Program-made: the position numbers and the translations under genes
DNA from: Gemmatimonadota bacterium
GTDB taxonomy: Bacteria; Gemmatimonadota; Gemmatimonadetes; Gemmatimonadales; Gemmatimonadaceae
Assembly (NCBI GenBank): GCA_026387935.1
Contig: JAPLKU010000004.1
Coordinates: 26,227 to 90,226 of the forward strand
Direction: 5' to 3'
DNA length: 64,000 nucleotides
Notes under the pieces: generated by a model
Seen by the model: only the letters and a program-made list of their open reading frames with translations
What the model was told of the DNA's origin: nothing
Database searches by the model: none
Shown here: positions 42,404 through 50,087 of the stretch, piece after piece
Layout: every line of letters starts with the position of its first letter
Numbering within the stretch: position 1 is the stretch's first letter

Positions 42404-45133
42404 CTACTCGATCGCGAACGGAATCAGACGGCCGGGGTCGTGACGGTCGCCGCGCAGGTACACGAAGTCATCATCCGCGCCGCTCATCACGAGTTGACCG
42501 CGACGCCGTTCGCGCCCGGGCGCTGAGTCATTGGCGATCAGGTCGAGGCCAAAAATCGCCGGCTCTTCGGTATTGAACGGGAGCCGGACATGTACCTCAA
42601 ATCCGCCGGCGACCTCGCGCCAGGTCGCCGTCGGCGACGGAAACCTGCCCCACTCGTTCAGCCGGCGCACGCGTACGGCATCTGATCCGAGTTCCGGAAC
42701 CAGCACCCAGCCGCCGCTCGCCTCATCGGTCGCGATGTAGAGCTGCACGCCATGACCGTTGATGTCAGGCTGCTCGTTGTCAAAGGGATTGACCGAATCG
42801 GCGGGCACGAACATGGGAGACTCAGCTAACACGAGGATGTCCACAATGATTTCATTTTCAACCGCAGCGACGGCCACTCGCGCCGTGGGACCACCCGCGT
42901 CGGTCCATGACTCCTCAGAGCGACGGTAATGAGCGGCACCGAGTTCGAACGTCGCCCACGAGGCCTGCTCCGAGGGTGAGAGGTCGTCGAACCAACCCTC
43001 CTGCGCGCCAATACGCAGCTCGTGCGGCATTGACGCGAATGGCGCACCAGCCCCGGTCGAATCCTCGTAGTCAGCGTCGGGCGCCTCGTTGGAGCCCCGC
43101 TCAAACCGCGCAGCATCTGCTCGATCAATGCTCACGAGCCACTCTGAATCGGAGATGGCGTGATCGTGAACGGCGCCATTAAGTGACACCGCGATTCCGT
43201 CAGCGCGGAACTCCGCCGCAATCGGCGCCGGTGACCAGCTCCATACCGAACGGATTACGCCGCCCGTGCCAGTGCACCGCAATAGATAGAACGAGCGTTG
43301 CGCGCTCGCGGGCTGCCCGGGTGCCGTCGTTCTGTACAACGCGACGTCCTGGTCACACCAGAGGGTCGCACTCGCACCATCGGCACGAAGATGGACAGGT
43401 AGGCCGGCGCCCACCTTCGCCGCCACTGAATCGTGCACGAAACGGAAGCCGTCCTCCAAGTCCGTTCCGCCCTCGAGCGCTTGCGGCGCAAGCTCGAGAT
43501 CGCACGCGCCGTGAAAATGCACTGGCAGCTCAAACCGAATGCTGTGGTCAGCGGTCCACCGCACTTCGTCAACGAAATATCCGTCGCCAGTCACAATCGT
43601 GCGCGTGACGCTCACGCCGGGCGCGAGTGCATCCGCGCGCGCGGACACAAAGTCGAAGCCGTCCGCCCGTTCATCGCCAACACATTCGCCGTTAATGCGC
43701 ACTTGCGACCGGCCGTCAATCAGCGGCGCGTTATGCGCGAGCGTGCTCCGGTACCAGTGCAGCGAATCGTCCACGTACGAACCGGTTCCAAGGTCATCGA
43801 GCCAGCGGCGGGCGCCATGCGAGAACAGCAGGTTCAGCCGATCCGGATGGCCGTGCCCACCACCACTCTCCCCCCAGTCGAGCGCGACATACACCGCGCC
43901 ATGCTCGCGACGATGAATGGTCAGGCCCTGTGAAGCAATCGTGAGCGACGTCGGCGCTTCTGCAGCAATCGCAGGGAGTGCGGCCTTCGCAAAGAGCAAC
44001 GAGCGCCACCCAAGGTCCGCGCACGTGAGTCGAACCGGTGGCACATGCCGTTCGGCCTCGCCGCTCGAGCGAGCGCGGCCGGTATCACCGGGCGCGATAT
44101 CGGTGGCATACATCCGTGACAGTGCCCATGAAAGCAGAGAATCGTCCCGCCGGGCGATACCCAACTCGCACGACTCGGCGAATCGCCACTGACGAAGCGA
44201 CGCGGCGTAGCGCGAGTCCTTCCGGGCCGGATAGGTGAAGTCCGGCAGCGCAGAGCGAAACGGCGCGGCAAATCCGGCCTCGAAGCGATCGAGCGATGCG
44301 GAATCAAACTGGTACCCCGCGCGCTCGCCGAGTGCGATGGCGTACCAGAGCCCGCGGTGGGCGAACTGATGGTAGTTGTCGCCCTCGTACCAACTGCCAT
44401 CGTCGCCCACGGCATGCATGAGAATCGTTTCGATGCTCGAGAATGCACGTTCGACGGCGGAGCTGCGCGTGCTCTCGCCAAGCAGCGTTCGTGCGGCAAT
44501 GATCGCGGCGGCGTTCCAGACCTGACGGTTCGACAGCCCTTCGTCGTACTCCTCGATCAGCTCCACGGCGGGACGCACGATGCGCTCGCGCACATCGTCG
44601 GCCGTCGTCTGGTCGCCGGCGCCTTCGAGTGCATCGGCGGCAATGCAGACATGCAGCAGCCAGAGCGATTCGAGATAGGTGCTGAAGAAGAGTCGCGACG
44701 GGCCAAGGACGTTATCGCGATTGGGATAGTCGAGGTATCGATCGGCGTAGCCGGTGAGGACGTCGCGCGCGAAGGCCGCATGCCGCGCATCGCCGCATAC
44801 GGTGCTCAGTGTGGCAGCGTGTACGGCGCGTTCGGCGAGCCACAACTGGTAGGGATAGAGCCACCACCGGTCGTGGTATTCACCGGTGTGCGTGCGTCCG
44901 CATTGCAGGCAGCGGTGCGCGTGCGGCGACAACGGGTCAAACTCGAGATCAGTGCCGTCGGTTTCGCAGCGGCCACCGACTTTCGAGAGCAGCGCTTTCT
45001 GGGTAGGGATGTACGGCGCGCGGCCGAGCAGCGGCTTGAGGTCAGCGGAGAGCGAGTCCGCGAGTGGCGCGAGTGGCCCGCGCACAATTGTGCGCCGGTC
45101 CTCGAGTTGGTTGTCGGTAAGGAGGAGCTTCAT
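42404..45133 (-). CDS. Heparinase II/III-like polysaccharide lyase with CBM9-like tail
   Basis: 909 residues from ATG 45133, chosen because it overlaps the stop of the upstream binding-protein gene (ATGA). The first part is an alpha-toroid (WYEGDNYHQFAHRG and similar). The central heparinase II/III domain has ESGGGHGHPDRLNLLFSHG and DDLGTGSYVDDSLHWYRSTL, the usual His/Tyr-rich catalytic region. From about 735 to the end is a strand-rich domain like CBM9 (VQLYIATDEASGGWVLVPEL). It probably cleaves uronic-acid-containing polysaccharides by elimination. No signal peptide is seen, so it may act on imported oligomers. Confidence 0.85.
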   Translation of the reverse strand: MKLLLTDNQLEDRRTIVRGPLAPLADSLSADLKPLLGRAPYIPTQKALLSKVGGRCETDGTDLEFDPLSPHAHRCLQCGRTHTGEYHDRWWLYPYQLWLAERAVHAATLSTVCGDARHAAFARDVLTGYADRYLDYPNRDNVLGPSRLFFSTYLESLWLLHVCIAADALEGAGDQTTADDVRERIVRPAVELIEEYDEGLSNRQVWNAAAIIAARTLLGESTRSSAVERAFSSIETILMHAVGDDGSWYEGDNYHQFAHRGLWYAIALGERAGYQFDSASLDRFEAGFAAPFRSALPDFTYPARKDSRYAASLRQWRFAESCELGIARRDDSLLSWALSRMYATDIAPGDTGRARSSGEAERHVPPVRLTCADLGWRSLLFAKAALPAIAAEAPTSLTIASQGLTIHRREHGAVYVALDWGESGGGHGHPDRLNLLFSHGARRWLDDLGTGSYVDDSLHWYRSTLAHNAPLIDGRSQVRINGECVGDERADGFDFVSARADALAPGVSVTRTIVTGDGYFVDEVRWTADHSIRFELPVHFHGACDLELAPQALEGGTDLEDGFRFVHDSVAAKVGAGLPVHLRADGASATLWCDQDVALYRTTAPGQPASAQRSFYLLRCTGTGGVIRSVWSWSPAPIAAEFRADGIAVSLNGAVHDHAISDSEWLVSIDRADAARFERGSNEAPDADYEDSTGAGAPFASMPHELRIGAQEGWFDDLSPSEQASWATFELGAAHYRRSEESWTDAGGPTARVAVAAVENEIIVDILVLAESPMFVPADSVNPFDNEQPDINGHGVQLYIATDEASGGWVLVPELGSDAVRVRRLNEWGRFPSPTATWREVAGGFEVHVRLPFNTEEPAIFGLDLIANDSAPGRERRRGQLVMSGADDDFVYLRGDRHDPGRLIPFAIE

Positions 45134-46734
45134 TTTGGCACCAGCCGCCACCGTACGACCGACTCAAGTTCGCCCCGCAAGTCGAACGTGACATTCTGCA
45201 CTCGTCGCGACACGCCCTGCAGTCCGCGCGAGTGATAGAGCCAGGCAGCGGGCGCTTCGTGCGCGAGCACGGCCTGAATCGCGCGCCATGCCGCGGGCGC
45301 ATCGGCTTCCCTCGACCGGCGTGCGCGCGCGAAGAGCGAATCGAGCTCGGGCGTATGGAAGTCGCCGTAGTCGAGCGCGCCACCGCGTTGACGCGATTCG
45401 TACATCGCGCCCAGGTACGAGAGCGAGAGGTCGCCGGGAATTCCGGTAACGAGCAGATCGAAGGCCTTGGGCCGGCTGCGCGCGCGGGTGAGAAAGGCGC
45501 CCATTTCGAGTTGACGGATCTCGATGGCCATACCGCGCTCGGCGAGGTCGGCCTGGATGAGTTGTTCCACCGCATTGTCGCCGCTGCCGACGGTGAGCAC
45601 TTCGGCTTTGAGCGGTTTGCCATCGCGTGAGCGACGACCATCAGTACCGCGCTTCCAGCCGGCAGCGTCGAGCAGCGAATCGGCGAGGCGCGTGTCGTGA
45701 ATTGGAGCTGCGGCCAGCGCGCGCGGACTCTCCGGCGGTACCGGACCTGCGGCCGGCTTTCCGTACCCGGCGAGCGCCGCGCGCACGATGCGGTCGCGGT
45801 CGAGCGACGCGTTCACGGCAAGTCGCACACGTGCGTCGTCGAAGGGCGGCTGGTGTGAATTGAAGATGAGCGCCGACGAGAGCAGGATCGGGTAGTCCAT
45901 CACGCGCACGGTTGGATCACGCGCAGCAAGTGCAGCCATCGTCGGCGCGATGCCCGCGAAGTCGAGATCGCCGCTCGTGAGCCCGGCGAGCTTAGTGGTC
46001 GGCTCATCCACGACCGCGATCACCAGCTTCTCTATTGAAGGCGGACCGCCAAGCTCGGCGGGAAAGGCGGCGTTTCGGGTGAACGACCAGCGCTGGCCGG
46101 GAATCCGTTCGGCAAACTTGAACGGGCCATTGCCGATCGGCGCCGAATTGAACGCCGCGTGCCGCATCTCACCCCGCGGCACCGTTTTCAAAAGATGTGC
46201 CGGCAAGATCGGCAGTTCGCAGAGCACCAGCGGGAACGACGGCTGTGGATATGCGAACTCAATCACGACGGTGCTGTCGTCAGGAGTCGTTACGGTGTCG
46301 ATCGCGGCCAGGTCCGCAGATCGCGCGTAGCCGGTACGTGGGTCGCGCGCGGCGATGAGCGTAAAAGCCACATCCTTCGATGTGGTCGGGACGCTGTCAT
46401 GCCAGGTGACGCCGGCGGCGATGGTCAGGGTGAGGCGAGTGCGGTCTGATGACCACTTCCACTCGCGGGCGAGGTAGGGCGCTGGCGTGAGCGTGGAGTC
46501 GTACCGCGCGAGCGTAGTGAACAGTGCAAACCGCTGGATCTGCCTTGAGAGTCCGTGCACGGTGACGAGCGGGTTCGCCGACTCGAGATCGGCACCGGAG
46601 GCAAAGACGAGCACCCCTGGTGGTCGGGCTGGTGCGGTGCAGGCGGCGGCCGCGAACGCTGCCGCGAGCGCGGTCGCCAGCACCGCGCCTAAGGCCAGGC
46701 GGCGTACGCCAGCGACCACAGGGTGAGTGCAGAC
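45130..46734 (-). CDS. ABC transporter substrate-binding lipoprotein (family 5)
   Basis: About 534 residues of the SBP_bac_5 family, which binds peptides, nickel chelates or oligosaccharides. The N-terminus is a lipoprotein-type signal (ALATALAAAFAAAACTA). ESANPLVTVHGLSRQIQRFALFTTL opens the binding domain. The start is uncertain: GTG at 46734 is preferred because ATG 46752 would overlap the divergent permease start; GTG 46719 is also possible. It precedes the lyase with a four-base overlap, so it is probably the capture protein for the glycan fragments used by this locus. The matching permeases are divergent. Confidence 0.87.
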   Translation of the reverse strand, partial: VCTHPVVAGVRRLALGAVLATALAAAFAAAACTAPARPPGVLVFASGADLESANPLVTVHGLSRQIQRFALFTTLARYDSTLTPAPYLAREWKWSSDRTRLTLTIAAGVTWHDSVPTTSKDVAFTLIAARDPRTGYARSADLAAIDTVTTPDDSTVVIEFAYPQPSFPLVLCELPILPAHLLKTVPRGEMRHAAFNSAPIGNGPFKFAERIPGQRWSFTRNAAFPAELGGPPSIEKLVIAVVDEPTTKLAGLTSGDLDFAGIAPTMAALAARDPTVRVMDYPILLSSALIFNSHQPPFDDARVRLAVNASLDRDRIVRAALAGYGKPAAGPVPPESPRALAAAPIHDTRLADSLLDAAGWKRGTDGRRSRDGKPLKAEVLTVGSGDNAVEQLIQADLAERGMAIEIRQLEMGAFLTRARSRPKAFDLLVTGIPGDLSLSYLGAMYESRQRGGALDYGDFHTPELDSLFARARRSREADAPAAWRAIQAVLAHEAPAAWLYHSRGLQGVSRRVQNVTFDLRGELESVVRWRLVPK

Positions 46735-46743
46735 ACGCCCGCC

Positions 46744-47754
46744 ATGGCGCATTTTCAACGGGTGTCCATTGCGCTGATTGTGCGTCGCATCGCCGGGGCG
46801 GCCGTCCTCTTCTGGCTGGTCGTTACGCTCATCTTCGCGCTCGTGCGACTTGCTCCTGGCGATCCCGCCACGCTGCTGGTGTCGCCGACCGCGACGGCGG
46901 ACGACGTCCAGCGACTGCGCGCCGAATTCGGGCTCGATCAACCAGTGGCCGTCCAATATGCACTCTGGGCTGGAGCGTTGCTGCGTGGCAACCTCGGCGA
47001 CAGTTTTGCGCTCCACATTCCTGTCGCGCGCGCGCTGGAGGATGCCGCACCGGTGTCGATGGCCCTCGGGCTCGCGTCGCTGCTGCTGACATTCCTCATC
47101 GGGGTCCCCATTGGACTCACGCAAGCGTCGTGGCGCGGCCAATTGCCTGATCGGGCACTGACGACACTCACGGCAGCGGCCTTCGCCGCGCCCACCTTCT
47201 GGATTGCACTCGCCCTGGTCGCCTTCTTCACCTACGGTGCAGCGACACTCGGGATTCCGGCGAGCATGCGACTTCCGGCGCTCGGCGTACGTACGCCCGG
47301 AGCCGAACTGTCCGGATGGCCGGACGTCATGGACATGCTGCGTCACGCCATCCTGCCTGTGGTCACCCTCACGGCGGTCGGCGCGGCCGGTGTTGCGCGG
47401 TACGCGCGGTCGAACTTCGTGGACGTGCTCTCGCTCGATTTCATTCGCGCGGCGCGCGCCCGCGGTGCATCGCGCAGCCGAGTGTTATCGCGTCATGCGA
47501 TTGTAAACGCGATGCCGTCGCTGGTCGTGCTGTTTGCACTGACGCTTCCCGGCGTTGTGGCCGGTTCAGTCTTCGTCGAGTCAGTCTTCGCCTGGCCAGG
47601 CCTCGGACGGCTCACACTCTCTGCGATTGCCGCGCGCGACTATCCTGTGGTGCTCGGCGCCGGCCTCTGCTACGCCGCTGCTGTGATCATCGCGAATCTG
47701 GTTGCTGATCTTCTGTTGCCGCTACTCGACCCGCGGCGCCGGGGCAGAGCATGA
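46744..47754 (+). CDS. ABC transporter permease, DppB/OppB type
   Basis: 336 residues with six membrane helices. The N-terminus has the standard VRRIAGAAVLFWLVVTLIFALVRLAPGDPATLL, and the cytoplasmic EAA loop is DFIRAARARGASRSRVLSRHAIVNAMP. It should form one half of the importer pore together with the next gene. The ATG at 46744 gives the family's usual N-terminus; GTG 46723 would add seven residues and overlap the divergent binding-protein gene. It overlaps the second permease by four bases. Confidence 0.92.
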   Translation: MAHFQRVSIALIVRRIAGAAVLFWLVVTLIFALVRLAPGDPATLLVSPTATADDVQRLRAEFGLDQPVAVQYALWAGALLRGNLGDSFALHIPVARALEDAAPVSMALGLASLLLTFLIGVPIGLTQASWRGQLPDRALTTLTAAAFAAPTFWIALALVAFFTYGAATLGIPASMRLPALGVRTPGAELSGWPDVMDMLRHAILPVVTLTAVGAAGVARYARSNFVDVLSLDFIRAARARGASRSRVLSRHAIVNAMPSLVVLFALTLPGVVAGSVFVESVFAWPGLGRLTLSAIAARDYPVVLGAGLCYAAAVIIANLVADLLLPLLDPRRRGRA

Positions 47755-48638
47755 AGGCGCTCCGCGCGTTCTGGAAGTCCCTCGACCGCAGCGGGCGTGC
47801 GGCACTCATTGCACTCATCGTTCTTGCGATCGGCGCGATGCTCGTTCCGGTGCTCGCGTCGTCGGACCCGCTCGCGATTGGCGACCTGATGGCGCGCAAG
47901 CTCGTGCCTCCGTTCTCACGCGATGACGCCGGCGGCTTTCACCTGCTCGGGACCGACCGCTTCGGACGCGATCTTTTCGTGCGCATGATGCTCGCCGGTC
48001 GTATCTCGCTTGCCGTCGGGGTGCTCGGCTCCGTACTCGCCGCCGGGCTCGGCACGGGAATCGGCGCACTAGCCGGGTGGAGCGGGGGAGTGGTTGATCG
48101 CATTGCGATGGCGGCGGCCGACACCGTACTCGCCGTTCCACGCCTCGTACTGCTCCTCGTGTGCGCTGCACTCTGGCAACCGGGCACGACAACGGTAGTC
48201 ATCGTTCTTGCCGCCACCGGATGGATGGGCGTGGCACGTTTGATCCGCGCCGAAGTCGCCGGCGCGCGAGTGCTTCCGTACGTGGATGCGGCGAGCGCGC
48301 TCGGTGTGTCCCCCGCGCGAACGCTCTGGCGTCATGTGCTGCCAAACGCACTGGGACCCGCGGTGGTCGCAACCACGCTCGGCATCGGCAGCGCGGTGAT
48401 GCTCGAGAGTGGACTCTCATTCCTTGGACTCGGCATCCAGCCGCCCGCGCCGAGTTGGGGCAACATGATTGCTGGTGGCCGCGAGTTGATTGTTTCCGCG
48501 CCATGGGTGTCTCTCGCGCCGGGACTCGCAGTGATCGTGACGGTGGTCTCCGCTACGATTCTCGGCGACAGTTGGCGCGACCGGCTCACTACAACAACCA
48601 GCACAACGCCCGCCCGGATTCTCGCCGAGCGGGCGTAG
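47751..48638 (+). CDS. ABC transporter permease, DppC/OppC type
   Basis: 295 residues with six predicted helices and the DppC-type N-terminal region HLLGTDRFGRDLFVRMMLAG. The EAA loop is YVDAASALGVSPARTLWRHVLPNA, and the C-terminal ESGLSFLGLGIQPPAPSWGNM is diagnostic of this family. It pairs with the preceding permease. No ATP-binding subunit follows; the next gene is on the other strand. The transporter therefore needs ATPases from elsewhere in the genome. Confidence 0.93.
   Translation: MKALRAFWKSLDRSGRAALIALIVLAIGAMLVPVLASSDPLAIGDLMARKLVPPFSRDDAGGFHLLGTDRFGRDLFVRMMLAGRISLAVGVLGSVLAAGLGTGIGALAGWSGGVVDRIAMAAADTVLAVPRLVLLLVCAALWQPGTTTVVIVLAATGWMGVARLIRAEVAGARVLPYVDAASALGVSPARTLWRHVLPNALGPAVVATTLGIGSAVMLESGLSFLGLGIQPPAPSWGNMIAGGRELIVSAPWVSLAPGLAVIVTVVSATILGDSWRDRLTTTTSTTPARILAERA
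48606..48636 (+). terminator. Inverted repeat over the permease stop, possible terminator
   Basis: An 8-bp perfect inverted repeat (48606-48613 with 48629-48636) has a 15-nt loop and ends over the permease stop region, next to the convergent hydrolase gene. No U-tract follows, so it is a weak candidate. Confidence 0.3.
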
Positions 48639-48655
48639 GCAAGGCGGGAGGCCGT

Positions 48656-50005
48656 CTACGGCTTGGTCGTGAGGACTTTGATCATCGCGTCGAGCGATCG
48701 ATTGCTGTTGATCCACCGCGCCACGATCACGAGGTCGTTCACCTCGTCCACGTAGACGATGTTGCTGCCGTTGCCGAGGTGATAGAACGCGGATTCCGGC
48801 GCGCTCGGCAGTGATGTCTTCCCAGTGTTGAGATAATAGTTAGCGAATCCGTAGTTCTTGTTCGCCGGGCCGGGTGAGCGCGACATTGTCACCCATTCGG
48901 ACGAGATGATCTGCTTGCCGGCCCACTTGCCGCCGCGCAGCGTGAGGTAGCCAAAGCGCGCCATGTCACGCGCATTGATCATCATGCCGCCGCCCCAATG
49001 GCCGCCGCCGGCCACCGACTGCACGAGCGCGCCGTCCATCAGCACCCACGAGTTGTCGTAGCCGTACCAGCGCCAGCTATTCGACGCGCCGATGGGGTCC
49101 ATCACGAGTTCCTTCAATACCTGCGGCAGCGGACGGCGCCACACGTTAAGTGAGGCGAGCGCCATCATGTTGACGCGCACGTCGTTGTAGACGAACACCG
49201 TGCCGGGCTCAGTGCGCGCGCGATTGATAACCGCATTGGTGTCGGTACTCCCCTGCGGAAGGCGAAACCGGTCGGCCCAGTCCGGTTTTCCCCACAGCGT
49301 GCCCTGCCAGTCGCTCGTCTGCCGGAGCAAATGCTCCCACGTGATTTTGCGATTGTGCTCGGACTCGAAGGGTTCGAGCAGTTCAAACGCGCTGAAGGCC
49401 GCGCCCCGCTTCGGTGCGGCGTTCGACGAATCAATCCACGACGCCGACAACGGCGGCACAGTCACCAGTGGAGTGCCAGCGCCTGGCGGTCCCTTGAGCG
49501 CGACGATCGGCGCCATGTAGCCGCGCACCGGATCCTTGATGTCGCGAATCATCTTGCGGTCGAACGCGAGGCCCACCGTTGTTGTGACGAAACTCTTCGT
49601 CACGCTATGCGTCGTCTCCACGCGATCCGGGTCGCCCCATTCGGCGATGACGTACCCGTTCTTGATGATCAGACCGCCAACTCCGCTGCGATCGCGAAAG
49701 GGTCCAATCGCTTCACCGAACGGTTCACGCCCGAATGTGATGCGCTGCGCTTCGAGCAAGTTGTGTGGCGTCTTGTTCTCGGAACCCATCGCGATGGCCA
49801 CGGCGCTATCGACCGCCTTCGCGGTGAGCCCAACCTGATCGGGCTTCTTATGGTCCCACGATCCGGCTGGGGGATAGTACGGCGACTTGGCCGGCGCCTG
49901 TGCCGGCACCTGTGCCGGCGCTGCGGTCAAGACAACAACACCGAGGACGGCAACGGTCGCGAGAGCGAACATCACGCGGCGCACGGAACGGAAATCTCGA
50001 ACCAT
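48656..50005 (-). CDS. Exported class C beta-lactamase-like serine hydrolase
   Basis: 449 residues with a signal peptide (VMFALATVAVLGVVVLTAAP) and a short Ala/Pro/Gln linker. S134-V-T-K137 is the SxxK nucleophile motif and VYND is the YxN motif; WGGGMMIN near residue 330 fits the region after it. The family includes esterases, D-aminopeptidases, PBPs and 6-aminohexanoate-dimer hydrolases, and the sequence does not decide between them. It lies inside the glycan locus but on its own, between the permeases and the GH38 gene, so its link to glycan use is only positional. Confidence 0.85.
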   Translation of the reverse strand: MVRDFRSVRRVMFALATVAVLGVVVLTAAPAQVPAQAPAKSPYYPPAGSWDHKKPDQVGLTAKAVDSAVAIAMGSENKTPHNLLEAQRITFGREPFGEAIGPFRDRSGVGGLIIKNGYVIAEWGDPDRVETTHSVTKSFVTTTVGLAFDRKMIRDIKDPVRGYMAPIVALKGPPGAGTPLVTVPPLSASWIDSSNAAPKRGAAFSAFELLEPFESEHNRKITWEHLLRQTSDWQGTLWGKPDWADRFRLPQGSTDTNAVINRARTEPGTVFVYNDVRVNMMALASLNVWRRPLPQVLKELVMDPIGASNSWRWYGYDNSWVLMDGALVQSVAGGGHWGGGMMINARDMARFGYLTLRGGKWAGKQIISSEWVTMSRSPGPANKNYGFANYYLNTGKTSLPSAPESAFYHLGNGSNIVYVDEVNDLVIVARWINSNRSLDAMIKVLTTKP

Positions 50006-50087
50006 CAGCGACTCCTAGCGGGGGCGATCAATCTCAAGTGGAGTGAAAGGTGCGTTGCGCCGGCGGGCGCTGGCAAGCGGTGGAGCT

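Noticed and set aside
46735..47346. Long N-terminal extension of the binding lipoprotein on the minus strand
   Set aside because: The extension is Arg/Gln-rich nonsense opposite the permease gene; the lipoprotein signal lies well after it.
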